From: Pelomicrobium methylotrophicum
Lineage (GTDB): Bacteria > Pseudomonadota > Gammaproteobacteria > Burkholderiales > UBA6910
Reading direction: 5' to 3'
DNA: 64,000 nt
Assembly: GCF_008014345.1 (NCBI RefSeq)
Contig: NZ_VPFL01000008.1
Coordinates: forward strand, 58,613 to 122,612
Shown one piece after another: positions 45,521-54,207 of this stretch (positions within the stretch are counted from its first letter, which is position 1; each line of letters opens with the position of its first letter). The translations under genes were made by a program, and so were the position numbers. The notes under the pieces are model-generated. The model searched no databases. It had not been told where the DNA came from and worked only from the letters and a program-made list of their open reading frames with translations.

Positions 45521-46252
45521 TTACCAGCTCGTCACATCGTCCAGGGAGGGTTCCTTGAGCGCCGGCTTGGGCAGCTTGCCGTCGATCTTGAGAGGGTTAT
45601 CCGCGCGCTGCAGGTCCTCGGCCCGGATCTCCACCTTGGTCTTGCGCCGCGGGAGGTAGTGGTTGGCGGGATGGGTCCCCCATTCCGGCATCAGCGGGTA
45701 GCCGGCGTTTTCCCGGATCGCCTTGGAGACCACCGATTCGGGATCGTGGATGTCGCCGAAAAGCCGCGCGTTGGTGGGGCACGCCAGCACGCACGCGGGT
45801 TTTCGCTCCGAGGGCGGAAGCCGCTCGTCGTAGATGCGATCCACGCACAGGGTGCACTTCTTCATCACCTTTTGGTGCTCGTCCAGCTCCCGCACGCCGT
45901 AGGGACACGCCCACGAGCAATACTTGCAGCCGATGCACTTGTCGTAATCCACCAGGACGATGCCATCCTCCGCCCGCTTGTAGCTGGCGCCGGTGGGACA
46001 CACCGGCACGCAGGGCGGGTCCTCACAGTGCAGGCAGGACTTGGGAAAATGCACGGTCTCGGTGTTGGGGTATTCCCCCACCTCGAAGGTCTGCACACGG
46101 TTGAAAAAGCAGCCGGTCGGATCGGCGCCATAGGGCCGGTCGTCCGACAGGTAGCCTGCCGGACCCGAGGTGTTCCACTCCTTGCAGCTCGTCACACAGG
46201 CGTGGCAGCCCACGCACACGTTCAGATCGATGACCAGCGCAAGCTGAGTCAT
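45521..46252 (-). CDS. soeB: Sulfite dehydrogenase iron-sulfur subunit SoeB
   Basis: 243-residue four-cluster ferredoxin subunit of the DMSO-reductase family. Cluster motifs: CVGCHACVTSCKEWN (residues 13-27), CLHCEDPPCVPVCPTG, CIGCKYCSWACPYG and CTLCVDRIYDERLPPSERKPACVLACPTNA. Electron wire between the molybdenum subunit SoeA and membrane SoeC. No signal peptide, consistent with the cytoplasmic Soe enzyme. 28 bases after soeA. Confidence 0.93.
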   Translation of the reverse strand: MTQLALVIDLNVCVGCHACVTSCKEWNTSGPAGYLSDDRPYGADPTGCFFNRVQTFEVGEYPNTETVHFPKSCLHCEDPPCVPVCPTGASYKRAEDGIVLVDYDKCIGCKYCSWACPYGVRELDEHQKVMKKCTLCVDRIYDERLPPSERKPACVLACPTNARLFGDIHDPESVVSKAIRENAGYPLMPEWGTHPANHYLPRRKTKVEIRAEDLQRADNPLKIDGKLPKPALKEPSLDDVTSW

Positions 46253-46280
46253 GACGCACGCTCCCTGACGTCAAGCACGC

Positions 46281-49178
46281 TCATTTCCACTTTCCTTCCC
46301 CCGCGACGAACGCCTGCCATAGCCGGCGCACCGTCGAGGTCCCGGGCGCCGGCGGCACCGGCGCGAACTGCGGCCAGACCTCCTTGGGCTCGTCGGGCGC
46401 CGCCTTATAGATGCGCACCCGCACGTCGTACCAGCCGGCCTGCCCCGTCACCGGGTCGGAATTGGACACGCGGCCGCCCCCCGCCGTCGGCAGTTCCTCA
46501 GTGATCAGATGGTTGAGCAGGAAGCCGCGGCGGAATTCGTTAGCGTCGGGCGCCAGATGCCAAGCGCCGGCCGCCTTGCCGATGGCGTTCCAGGTCCACA
46601 CGGTGCCGGGCTCCACCGCTTCGCTGAAGCGGCACATGCAGCGCACCTTACCCCACGGGCTCTCCACCCAGATCCAGTCGCCGTCCTCGATGCCCTGGGC
46701 GCAGGCGGTGCGCGGGTTCACGAACAGGTAGTTGTGGGTGTGAATCTGCCGCAGCCAAGCGTTTTGGGAATCCCAGGAGTGGTACATGGCCATGGGGCGC
46801 TGGGTGACAGCGTTGAGCGGATAGCGCTGCGTGTCGGTCACCTGGACTTCCAGCGGCTCGTAATAGAACGGCAGCGGGTCGAAGTAGGTGGCGATCCGCT
46901 CGCGCAGGTGTGCCGGAGGCTGCCGGCCCTTCCACTTGCCCTGGGCGGCGAGGCGGAACTTCTGCAGCACCTCGGAATAGACGTGGATCAGAATGGGATC
47001 GCTGTAGCGGATGATGCGGGCCCGCTGGGCCCATTCCAGGTAGCCCTTGTTCCAGTTGCGCATGTACTGGTACGAGGGCGGGAGCTTGTAGTGGAAGACG
47101 CAGTTGTTCTTGGCGTACATCTCCCACTGCCGCGGATTGGGCTCGCCGCGCATGAACTTCTCTCCCCCCTTGCCCCGCCAGCCGGCAAGGAAGCCGATGC
47201 CCGAGCCCGGCTCGGTCTCGTAGTTGACGATGAAGTCGGGATAGTCGCGAAACTTGCGCGAGCCATCGGGATTGGTGAACGCGGGAAGCTTCAGCCGGCT
47301 CGCCAGCTCGATCAGCACCTCCTGGAAGGGCTTGCATTCCCCCTTGGGCGGCACCACGGGAATGCGCACCGAGTCCACCGGCCCGTCGAACTCCGAGATG
47401 GGCCGGTCCAGCATGGACATCACGTCGTGGCGCTCGAGGTAGGTGGTATCGGGCAGCACCAGGTCCGCGTAGGCCACCATTTCCGACTGGAATGCGTCGC
47501 ACACCACCAGGAACGGGATCTTGTACTCGCCGTTCTCGTCCTTGTCGTTCAGCATCCTGCGCACCTCCACCGTGTTCATGGTGGAGTTCCAGGCCATGTT
47601 GGCCATGAAGATGAGCAGCGTGTCGATGCGGTAGGGATCGCCGCGCCAGGCGTTGGTGATCACGTTGTGCATGAGCCCGTGCACCGCCAGGGGATACTCC
47701 CAGGAGAAGGCCTTGTCGATCCGCACCGGCGAGCCGTCGGGATTGACGAACAGGTCGTCGGGGTCGGCGGGCCAGCCGAGGGCCATGCCGTCCAGGGGTT
47801 TGCCGGGCTGCACTCCCTCGGGGCCCTTCGGTGTCTTGGCGCACGGCGGGATCGGGCGCGGGAACGGGGCCTTGTGGCGGAATCCGCCGGGGCGGTCGAT
47901 GGTGCCGAGCAACGTCATCAGGATGCCCAGCGCCCGGATGGTCTGGAAGCCGTTGGAGTGGGCGGCGAGCCCCCGCATGGCGTGGAACGCCACCGGGTTG
48001 CCGGTCACGGACTCGTGCTCCCGGCCCCAGGCGTCGGTCCAGGGAATCGGCAGCTCAATCCTTTCGTCGCGCGCCGTAATGCCCATCTCGTGGGCGAGCC
48101 GGCGGATGGTGGCGGCAGGCACGCCGGTGATGCTCTCGGCCCACTCCGGCGTGTAAGATCGCACCCGTTCCTCCAGGAGCTGGAACGCGGGCTTGACCGG
48201 CGTGCCATCCGGAAGCTGGAAGCTGCCCAGCAGATACGGGTCCGCCCCCTCGGTATGGGTGAGCACCGCCTGGTTACTGAAGCGGTCCCACCACAGCTTG
48301 TTCTGGGGATCGATGCAACCCGTGTAGTCCACGTCGTGCTCGTCCACGCGGACGAACAGCCCGTGCTGATCCGAGGCTTCGTCCACATTCACGAGCTGGG
48401 CGGCATTCGTGTAGCGGGTGAGGAACTCCCGATCGTAGAGTCCCTGGGCGATGATTTCGTGAATGATCGCGAGCAGCAGCGCCCCGTCGGTGCCGGGTCT
48501 CACGGGCACCCACTCGTCGGCGATGGCAGAGTAGCCGGTGCGCACAGGATTGATGGAGATGAAGCGTCCGCCCGCGCGCTTGAACTTGGAGATGGCGATC
48601 TTGAGAGGATTGGAGTGGTGGTCCTCCGCCGTGCCGATCATCACGAAGAGCTTCGCCCGCTCCAGGTCCGGCCCGCCGAACTCCCAGAACGAGCCGCCGA
48701 TGGTGTAGATCAAGCCTGCCGCCATGTTGACGGAGCAGAAGCCGCCATGGGCTGCATAGTTGGGCGTGCCGAACTGTTTGGCAAAGAGGCCCGTCAAAGC
48801 CTGCATCTGGTCGCGGCCGGTAAACAGGGCAAACTTCTTGGGGTCCGTCTCGCGGATTTTTCTCAGCCGCTCTTCCAGGATGGAAAAAGCCTCTTCCCAG
48901 GAGATGGGTTCAAACTCGCCGCTACCCCGTTCTGCGCCGCTTTTGCGCTTGAGCGGCCGCGTGAGCCGCGCCGGGGAATACTGCTTCATAATGCCGGAGG
49001 ATCCCTTGGCGCAGATGACGCCCTTGTTCAGGGGATGCTCGGGGTTGCCCTCGATGTAGCGCACCTCCCCGTTCAACAGGTGTACGCGGATGCCGCAGCG
49101 GCACGCGCACATATAGCACGTGGTGGTCTTCACTTCTCGGACCGCTGTGCCGGGGCGCTCGGAAAGAACGGCGCTCAT
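46281..49178 (-). CDS. soeA: Sulfite dehydrogenase molybdenum subunit SoeA
   Basis: 965-residue molybdopterin oxidoreductase that oxidises sulfite to sulfate on the cytoplasmic side. N-terminal [4Fe-4S] motif with C21, C24, C28 and C56 (CYMCACRCGI...GVICAKG). Molybdopterin-domain motifs follow (FTGRDQMQALTGLFAKQFG; SINPVRTGYSAIADEWVPVRPGTDGA), and a C-terminal dinucleotide-binding domain (NYLFVNPRTACAQGIEDGDWIWVESPWG). There is no twin-arginine signal at the N-terminus, which separates SoeA from periplasmic relatives. The position beside shdr and rhd-tusA-dsrE2 supports the sulfite role over other members of this family. Confidence 0.9.
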   Translation of the reverse strand: MSAVLSERPGTAVREVKTTTCYMCACRCGIRVHLLNGEVRYIEGNPEHPLNKGVICAKGSSGIMKQYSPARLTRPLKRKSGAERGSGEFEPISWEEAFSILEERLRKIRETDPKKFALFTGRDQMQALTGLFAKQFGTPNYAAHGGFCSVNMAAGLIYTIGGSFWEFGGPDLERAKLFVMIGTAEDHHSNPLKIAISKFKRAGGRFISINPVRTGYSAIADEWVPVRPGTDGALLLAIIHEIIAQGLYDREFLTRYTNAAQLVNVDEASDQHGLFVRVDEHDVDYTGCIDPQNKLWWDRFSNQAVLTHTEGADPYLLGSFQLPDGTPVKPAFQLLEERVRSYTPEWAESITGVPAATIRRLAHEMGITARDERIELPIPWTDAWGREHESVTGNPVAFHAMRGLAAHSNGFQTIRALGILMTLLGTIDRPGGFRHKAPFPRPIPPCAKTPKGPEGVQPGKPLDGMALGWPADPDDLFVNPDGSPVRIDKAFSWEYPLAVHGLMHNVITNAWRGDPYRIDTLLIFMANMAWNSTMNTVEVRRMLNDKDENGEYKIPFLVVCDAFQSEMVAYADLVLPDTTYLERHDVMSMLDRPISEFDGPVDSVRIPVVPPKGECKPFQEVLIELASRLKLPAFTNPDGSRKFRDYPDFIVNYETEPGSGIGFLAGWRGKGGEKFMRGEPNPRQWEMYAKNNCVFHYKLPPSYQYMRNWNKGYLEWAQRARIIRYSDPILIHVYSEVLQKFRLAAQGKWKGRQPPAHLRERIATYFDPLPFYYEPLEVQVTDTQRYPLNAVTQRPMAMYHSWDSQNAWLRQIHTHNYLFVNPRTACAQGIEDGDWIWVESPWGKVRCMCRFSEAVEPGTVWTWNAIGKAAGAWHLAPDANEFRRGFLLNHLITEELPTAGGGRVSNSDPVTGQAGWYDVRVRIYKAAPDEPKEVWPQFAPVPPAPGTSTVRRLWQAFVAGEGKWK

Positions 49179-49297
49179 ATCGACGATGCCTCTCCTGGCG
49201 TTGTCGCGAAACGGACGCTATTGTGCAAAAGAAAATAACTCTCATCAAAAGAATTGTTTTTATGGTGCCGCCTTTATCGGTTAATAAGCGGCGTTGA

Positions 49298-49326
49298 TTG
49301 TGGGGGACTGATCCACGTGCTACATT
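49298..49326 (+). promoter_or_regulatory. Candidate sigma-70 promoter of the orphan small gene
   Basis: -35 TTGTGG (49298-49303), 17-base spacer, -10 TACATT (49321-49326). The -10 overlaps the palindrome that starts at 49324. Confidence 0.5.
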
Positions 49327-49339
49327 AGCGCCGCCTAAT
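49324..49339. promoter_or_regulatory. Palindromic operator ATTAG-N6-CTAAT, soeA/orphan divergent region
   Basis: ATTAG-CGCCGC-CTAAT in the divergent region between soeA (leftward) and the small gene at 49354 (rightward). It ends 14 bases before the GTG start and just ahead of the ACGGAGG ribosome site. The GC-rich spacer shows that the pentamer arms, not the centre, are conserved. Confidence 0.7.
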
Positions 49340-49353
49340 TTACGGAGGCCATC

Positions 49354-49662
49354 GTGGACAAGAGCAACTTCAAGGAGGACACCCGCTACACCGTGACGTG
49401 GCGCGATCCCGCGACCGGGCGGCTCCGACCCGCGAACCTCTACGTCTTCCGCACCTACGAGAAGTTCATGATCGCGCGCGAGACTTCGGGCGCAGGGCTG
49501 TTGCGCAAGATTCCCTACGAGGACGTGGTGAGGATTGTGCGGGAAATCCCGGTGGACAAGGCGCAGCGGTACATGGTACCGGCCGCCGTGCTGGAGGAAA
49601 AGCTGTGGCGGGACCGCAGCGCCATGGAGCGCTATTCCACTTCCCCGGCGCTGGGCAAGTAG
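49354..49662 (+). CDS. Orphan small protein in the sulfur region
   Basis: 102 residues starting at GTG with a clear ACGGAGG site. Soluble, no cysteine, no membrane segment: YTVTWRDPATGRLRPANLYVFRTYEKFMIARE suggests beta strands, followed by helical KIPYEDVVRIVREIPVDKAQRYMVPAAVLEEKLW. I do not recognise a family. Placed under the same palindrome as the sulfur operons and divergent from soeABC, so it is likely co-regulated with them. It may be an accessory or regulatory factor. Confidence 0.7.
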   Translation: MDKSNFKEDTRYTVTWRDPATGRLRPANLYVFRTYEKFMIARETSGAGLLRKIPYEDVVRIVREIPVDKAQRYMVPAAVLEEKLWRDRSAMERYSTSPALGK

Positions 49663-49766
49663 CCGCCGCTCCTCATTGCCGGCAGATCGGCAGGCACCCG
49701 AAACCCGTCATCGCGTCCGGGACATGGCGCAGTAACCGCCGAGAGACGCAAAGGCGCGGTAAACTC

Positions 49767-51065
49767 CTAGAACAGCGTGATTTGGCGTTCGGCCAGGAGC
49801 CGGGACAGCCGCACGTTCGCCATCGCCAGCCGCTCCACCAGAATGCCGAGAAAGGCGCTATTGAACTTCTGACAGCACGCCTCTGAGGCGTTTCTCAGCG
49901 TGTCGGCGTTGATTTCGACCACGGTGACGTCGGTGAGCGTCGCGACAGTGGCCGAGCGAGGAACTGACCGCTTGGCAAGATAAGCCATCTCTCCGAAGCA
50001 GTCCCCTCTCTTCAGCACGTTGAGCAGCTTTCCGTCCACAGTGACGCTCACCTCGCCGGAGATGAGAACATAGAAAGAGCTGCCGATGTCGCCTTCGCGG
50101 ACCAAGGTGGTGCCTTGGGAATAGCGGTGCCAGGAGGTCACACGCACCACTTCCCATAGCTCCACGTCGGTGAACTGCTCGAAGAAGCGCAGCGCCCGTA
50201 GCGCGTCGAACTTCTCGGTGTCGGAGATCCCTTGCGCCGAGCTTTTCACCTGCTCACGGACGTTCACCAGGTCTCGGGCAAAATCCTCCCACCTCTGGTA
50301 GCGCGCCTCCAGGTCCTTGGCCATCGCCTTCATCACGATGGCGTCGAGCGCGGGAGGAATCTCCGGCCGCACCGAACTCGGCCTGGGCGGCTCGGCGTTG
50401 AGGATCTGGTAGATCATGCTCACATTGGTGCTGGCGCTGAAGGGGAGCCGTCCCGTAAGCGCCTTGTACATCACCACCCCCAGCGAGTAGATGTCGGTCT
50501 GGTGCGTCAGGGGATGTTCCTTGATTTGCTGCGGCGACATGTAGGCCGGCGAGCCCACGGCGCTGATCTGGGTGGTGTGGACCATCTCGGCGGTGATCGC
50601 CGCCCCGAAGTCCGAGATTTTGATGTCCGTCCCACCGGGCAGGAGGATGTTGGCCGGCTTGATGTCGCGGTGGATCACGCCATGGCGCTGGGCGTACTCG
50701 AGCGCCTTGCAGCACTTGTAGATGATCTCGATCACGTCGGGCAGGGGCAGCAGGCTGTCCACCTCGCAAAACCTCTCCAAGGTGGACCCCGGCACGTACT
50801 CCATGACGATGTAGCACTGCTCCTCCTCCACCACCGCATCGATGATTTCGGCGATGTGGGGGTGCTTGAGCTTTCCGGCCAGGGAAGCTTCGGTCAGGAA
50901 GAGTTTCCGGTACAACCGCCCGCGCGCCTTGTCCTTGAGCGCTTCGGGGTAGATCAGCTTGATGGCCACCTCGCGCTGGGTGAAAGGGTCGACCGCGAGG
51001 TACACGGCGCTGGTGGCGCCGCTGCCGATTCTGCGCACCACCTGGTACTTGCCGATCTTGTCCAT
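49767..51065 (-). CDS. Ser/Thr protein kinase with cyclic-nucleotide-binding domain
   Basis: 432 residues. Kinase domain at residues 7-270: glycine loop RIGSGATSAVYLA, catalytic Lys36 (VAIKLIY), HRDIKPANIL with Asp134, DFG at 152-154, and SPAYMSPQQIKEH as the activation-segment end. C-terminal cNMP-binding domain from about residue 310: LWEVVRVTSWHRYSQGTTLVREGDIGSSFYVLISGEVSV and GDCFGEMAYLAKRSVPRSATV, with the FGEMA and R-S phosphate-binding cassette. No membrane segment. The start ATG at 51065 follows a short leader; the frame to 51122 is not supported. It lies between soe and sox genes; targets unknown. Confidence 0.93.
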   Translation of the reverse strand: MDKIGKYQVVRRIGSGATSAVYLAVDPFTQREVAIKLIYPEALKDKARGRLYRKLFLTEASLAGKLKHPHIAEIIDAVVEEEQCYIVMEYVPGSTLERFCEVDSLLPLPDVIEIIYKCCKALEYAQRHGVIHRDIKPANILLPGGTDIKISDFGAAITAEMVHTTQISAVGSPAYMSPQQIKEHPLTHQTDIYSLGVVMYKALTGRLPFSASTNVSMIYQILNAEPPRPSSVRPEIPPALDAIVMKAMAKDLEARYQRWEDFARDLVNVREQVKSSAQGISDTEKFDALRALRFFEQFTDVELWEVVRVTSWHRYSQGTTLVREGDIGSSFYVLISGEVSVTVDGKLLNVLKRGDCFGEMAYLAKRSVPRSATVATLTDVTVVEINADTLRNASEACCQKFNSAFLGILVERLAMANVRLSRLLAERQITLF

Positions 51066-51146
51066 CTTATTAGGAAGCAAGCCGCGAGCGCGCCCCCCTG
51101 GCCCAGAGGCGCCGGCGGGCACCCCACCTTGCGCCCGCGTGGGCGG

Positions 51147-51626
51147 TCAACTCCCCACCCAGTGGCCGGACTTGCCGCCCTGCTTTTCCAACAGCCGAAT
51201 GCCGTCGAGCCGCATTCCCCGGTCCACCGCCTTGCACATATCGTAGACCGTGAGCAGGGCGACGCTCACGGCAGTGAGCGCCTCCATTTCCACGCCGGTG
51301 CGGCCCACGGTCTCGGCGGTCACCTCGCAGTCGATGGCACAGCGTCCCTCGTCGGGAGAAAACTCCACTTGGATGCGGGTCAGCGCGAGGGGATGGCACA
51401 GCGGGATCAGCTCCGCGGTACGCTTGGAGGCCTGGATCGCGGCGATGCGGGCAACGCCCAGCACATCCCCTTTCTTCGCCCCGCCTTCGAGAATGATCTT
51501 CAGCGTCTCCGGTCGCATGTAGATCGACCCCGTCGCCCGCGCCACCCGGTGCGTCTCGGCCTTCTCGCCCACGTCCACCATGTGCGCCTGGCCGCTGGTG
51601 TCGAAATGCGTAAGCCCCTGTGTCAT
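51147..51626 (-). CDS. moaC: Cyclic pyranopterin monophosphate synthase MoaC
   Basis: Works with MoaA in the first step of molybdenum cofactor synthesis. 159 residues with [32 protein letters not shown] at the N-terminus, [17 protein letters not shown], and the C-terminal [27 protein letters not shown]. The start ATG at 51626 has GGAGG at the better spacing; an ATG directly before it (51629) is possible. Molybdenum cofactor is needed by SoeA nearby. Divergent from the M48 protease gene. Confidence 0.96.
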   Translation of the reverse strand: MTQGLTHFDTSGQAHMVDVGEKAETHRVARATGSIYMRPETLKIILEGGAKKGDVLGVARIAAIQASKRTAELIPLCHPLALTRIQVEFSPDEGRCAIDCEVTAETVGRTGVEMEALTAVSVALLTVYDMCKAVDRGMRLDGIRLLEKQGGKSGHWVGS

Positions 51627-51681
51627 CATACTGCCTCCATCGATTGAACTCGGCATGCCTGACCCAATCATACCGAGCTGC

Positions 51682-53115
51682 ATGAAACTGCGTCACCTGA
51701 TCTTCGGCGTGTGCCTGTGGGCGGTGGCCGCCGCAAACGCCCAGGGGCTGCCGGACCTGGGCGAGACCTCGGCCACGGAGCTCAACCCCCTCCTCGAGCA
51801 GCGCATCGCAGACGAGATCGTTCGGGAAATCAAGCGCAGCCCCGACCTCGTGGACGACCCGGAGCTGACGGACTACCTCAATGCGCTGGGCTATCGCCTC
51901 GTCGCCAACAGCCCGGACCCGAGCCGGAACTTCCGCTTCTTCCTCATCAAGGACCCCTCCATCAATGCCGCCGCGTTCGTGGGTGGCGTGATCATCGTGC
52001 ACACGGGGCTGCTGCTCGCCGCTCAGTCTGAGTCGGAGGTGGCCTCGGTGCTGGCCCACGAGATCGGTCACGTGGTGCAACACCACATCGCCCGCATGAT
52101 CGCCAAACAACAGCAGACCACGCTCCCCACCCTGGCGGCGCTGGCGCTGGCGATTCTGGCCGCCCGCTCCAATCCACAAGTGGCCGAAGCGGCCATCGTC
52201 ACCTCCCAGGCAGCGGCGATCCAGACGCAGCTCAACTTCTCGCGGGACGCCGAGCGGGAAGCCGATCGCGTGGGCCTTCAGATCCTGGAGCGCGCCGGCT
52301 TCGACCCCCGCGCCATGCCTGCCTTCTTCGAGCGGCTGCAGCGGGCGGGGCGTTTCTACGAGTCGGCGGCCCCGGCGTACCTGCGCACCCACCCCCTCAC
52401 CCACGAGCGGATCGCGGACATTCAGAACCGGGTCCAGGCGCTGCCGTACCGGCAGGTGCAAGACAGCCTGGATTTCTTCCTGGCCCGAGCCAAGCTCCAG
52501 GCCACGCAAAGCCCGGCGCTGGACGCGGTGCGAAATTTCGAGGAACGCCTCAGGGAAAAGAAATACGCCAACGAAATGGCGGCCCGCTACGGGCTGACGC
52601 TGGCGCTGGTTCGGGCCCGGCAGTTTCCCCGCGCCGCAGCCGAGCTCAAGACGTTGCGCAGCCGCTTTCCGGCCCACCCGATGGTGGAGACGCTGGCTGG
52701 CGAGCTGCTCGTGGCCCAGGGGGAACGCTCGGAGGCGCTCCAGCACTACCGGAAGGCCCTGGCGACCTTTCCCCAGCACCGCGCGCTGATTTACGACTAC
52801 GCCCAGACCCTGCTCGCCGGTGGGCAGGCGGACGCCGCGCTCCAGCTGGTCTCGGCCCAACTCGAGAACTTTTCCGACGACTCGCGGCTCTATCGACTGC
52901 AGGCGCAGGCGTACGCGGCACGGGGTGAAAAGCTCTCCGCCCACCGCTCCCAAGCGGAGGCCTACGCCCGAGAAGGTGACCTCGCCGGAGCCATCCAGCA
53001 ACTGGAGCTGGCAGCCCGTAGCGGCGGTGACTTTTATCAGCTCTCCATCGTGGAAGCCCGCCTGCGGGAGCTTCGGCGCGAACTGGCGGCGCGGGAACGG
53101 GAGATGCACCGCTAG
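51682..53115 (+). CDS. bepA: Periplasmic M48 metalloprotease, BepA/YfgC type, with TPR repeats
   Basis: 477 residues. Signal peptide [20 protein letters not shown], then an M48 zinc protease domain with HEIGH at residues 126-130 and the downstream zinc ligand region [18 protein letters not shown]. The C-terminal half (about 300-477) is tetratricopeptide-like ([32 protein letters not shown]). BepA-type proteins maintain or degrade outer membrane assembly substrates such as LptD. The start ATG at 51682 gives the signal peptide; the frame upstream to 51580 overlaps moaC. Divergent from moaC. Confidence 0.93.
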   Translation: MKLRHLIFGVCLWAVAAANAQGLPDLGETSATELNPLLEQRIADEIVREIKRSPDLVDDPELTDYLNALGYRLVANSPDPSRNFRFFLIKDPSINAAAFVGGVIIVHTGLLLAAQSESEVASVLAHEIGHVVQHHIARMIAKQQQTTLPTLAALALAILAARSNPQVAEAAIVTSQAAAIQTQLNFSRDAEREADRVGLQILERAGFDPRAMPAFFERLQRAGRFYESAAPAYLRTHPLTHERIADIQNRVQALPYRQVQDSLDFFLARAKLQATQSPALDAVRNFEERLREKKYANEMAARYGLTLALVRARQFPRAAAELKTLRSRFPAHPMVETLAGELLVAQGERSEALQHYRKALATFPQHRALIYDYAQTLLAGGQADAALQLVSAQLENFSDDSRLYRLQAQAYAARGEKLSAHRSQAEAYAREGDLAGAIQQLELAARSGGDFYQLSIVEARLRELRRELAAREREMHR

Positions 53116-53126
53116 GATCCGGGCAA

Positions 53127-53155
53127 GCGCGCATATAAGCGTAGCTTATCGCGCG
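53127..53155 (+). terminator. Bulged stem-loop after the M48 protease gene
   Basis: ATAAGC / GCTTAT arms with loop GTA, extended by CGCGC and GCGCG around a bulge. No T-run, but it is positioned 11 bases past the protease stop and ahead of the sox promoter, where a terminator is expected. Confidence 0.4.
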
Positions 53156-53203
53156 ATTAAGCCCAACTATCGGATGCGAAACCGATTTTTTCGCTCGCCA
53201 GGG

Positions 53204-53231
53204 TTGACGGCCAAGAAAATTAGGTTATGCT
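53204..53231 (+). promoter_or_regulatory. Candidate sigma-70 promoter of soxYZB
   Basis: -35 TTGACG (53204-53209), 16-base spacer, -10 TATGCT (53226-53231), 46 bases before the soxY ATG. The palindrome at 53218-53235 covers the spacer and the -10. Confidence 0.6.
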
Positions 53232-53235
53232 AATT
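53218..53235. promoter_or_regulatory. Palindromic operator ATTAG-N6-CTAAT upstream of soxYZB
   Basis: AATTAG-GTTATG-CTAATT, perfect 6-base arms, overlapping the soxY promoter. Fourth copy of the 6-base-spacer site in the sulfur region. Confidence 0.75.
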
Positions 53236-53276
53236 CACTACCCGAGGAGGGTATTTGGCGGAAGGAGACGACATCC

Positions 53277-53747
53277 ATGAACCAACTGCGTAGAGCGATC
53301 CTGAAAGGCACCAGCGCGGCGGGAACGCTGGCGGTTGCTGCTGCGGCCGGCCTGATCCGGCCCAGCGCCGTGCTGGCAGCCGAATGGAACAAGGCCGCCT
53401 TCGAAGCGAAGAAGGTGGAAGACGTGTTGAAGACCATCGGCGTTTCATCGCCGGTCGAATCGGGCGACATTGTGATCAAGGCCCCCGACATCGCCGAAAA
53501 CGGTGCGGTGGTGCCCGTCGAGGTCACCAGCAAGATCGCCGGCACCGAGCGTATCGCCGTGATTGCCGAGAAAAACCCCTTCCCCCTGACGGGCAGCTTC
53601 AACCTCTCGAACGGGGCCGAGGGCTATGTAAGCTTCCGCATCAAGATGGGCCAGACCTCCAACGTGATGGCCTTGGTGACCGCCGGCGGCAAGAACTACG
53701 TGGCCTCGAAAGAGGTCAAGGTCACCATCGGCGGCTGCGGCGGCTGA
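53277..53747 (+). CDS. soxY: Sulfur carrier protein SoxY
   Basis: 156 residues. A twin-arginine-like signal (NQLRRAILKGTSAAGTLAVA...SAVLAAE) and the C-terminal GGCGG swinging arm whose Cys154 carries sulfur intermediates. Mature part shows ENGAVVPVEVTSKIAGTERIAVIAEKNPFPL, as in SoxY. Periplasmic partner of SoxZ; together they are the carrier for thiosulfate oxidation. First gene of soxYZB with its own promoter and operator. Confidence 0.97.
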   Translation: MNQLRRAILKGTSAAGTLAVAAAAGLIRPSAVLAAEWNKAAFEAKKVEDVLKTIGVSSPVESGDIVIKAPDIAENGAVVPVEVTSKIAGTERIAVIAEKNPFPLTGSFNLSNGAEGYVSFRIKMGQTSNVMALVTAGGKNYVASKEVKVTIGGCGG

Positions 53748-53781
53748 CCTGCCCGCGGAACGATTCTGAGGAGGACGAGAC

Positions 53782-54096
53782 ATGGCAGAAGCAATGAAGA
53801 TTCGCGCCACGATGCAGGGCAATGTGGCCGACATCAAGGTGCTCATGAACCACCCGATGGAAACCGGCCAACGCAAGGACGCCAAAACCGGTCAGCCGAT
53901 CCCGGCCCATTTCATCACCAACGTGACCGCCACGCTCAATGGCAAGCCGGTCCTGGAGGCCCAGTGGAGCCAGGCCGTGTCCAAAAACCCGTTTCTGGGT
54001 TTCCGGGTGAAAGGAGCCAAGGCCGGGGACAAGGTGAAGGTGAGCTGGGTCGACAACAAAGGCGAATCCAACAGCATCGAAACGACGGTCAGCTGA
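53782..54096 (+). CDS. soxZ: Sulfur carrier partner SoxZ
   Basis: 104 residues, no signal of its own (exported with SoxY). Typical motifs: MKIRATMQGNVADIKVLMNHPMETGQRKD near the N-terminus, HFITNVTATLNGKPVLEAQWS and a FRVKGAKAGDKVKVSWVDNKGES end. Forms the SoxYZ heterodimer. 34 bases after soxY; followed by two stem-loops before soxB. Confidence 0.97.
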   Translation: MAEAMKIRATMQGNVADIKVLMNHPMETGQRKDAKTGQPIPAHFITNVTATLNGKPVLEAQWSQAVSKNPFLGFRVKGAKAGDKVKVSWVDNKGESNSIETTVS

Positions 54097-54110
54097 CCGG
54101 ACGAGCAGGA

Positions 54111-54135
54111 AAACCTGCCGGCTGCAGGCAGGTTT
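54111..54135 (+). terminator. Stem-loop after soxZ
   Basis: Perfect 9-base arms AAACCTGCC / GGCAGGTTT with a 7-base loop, 14 bases after the soxZ stop. No T-run follows; likely a partial terminator or an RNA end protecting soxYZ mRNA. Confidence 0.5.
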
Positions 54136-54176
54136 CCATTCGGAGAACGATCCGGCGGCCCGCCGTCCCATCCCTT

Positions 54177-54207
54177 AGAAGCCCGGGAGCGTGCCTCTCG
54201 GGCTTCT
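54177..54207 (+). terminator. Second stem-loop in the soxZ-soxB gap
   Basis: 13-base arms (AGAAGCCCGGGAG / CTCTCGGGCTTCT, one non-Watson-Crick position) with a 5-base loop, followed by pyrimidine-rich TCGCTTCT. It lies 24 bases before the soxB ribosome site, so it would reduce or stop readthrough from soxYZ into soxB. Confidence 0.55.

Noticed and set aside
46509..49238. 909-codon open frame on the plus strand, antisense to soeA
   Set aside because: A shadow of high-GC codon use: it mirrors soeA exactly, is Gly/Val/His-rich, has no recognisable domain, and soeA on the other strand has complete Mo-enzyme motifs.
49734..49757. CGCCGAGAGACGCAAAGG-like spacer upstream of the kinase stop
   Set aside because: Resembles degenerate short-period repeats but the spacing (10 then 8) is irregular, unlike the strict heptamer arrays.
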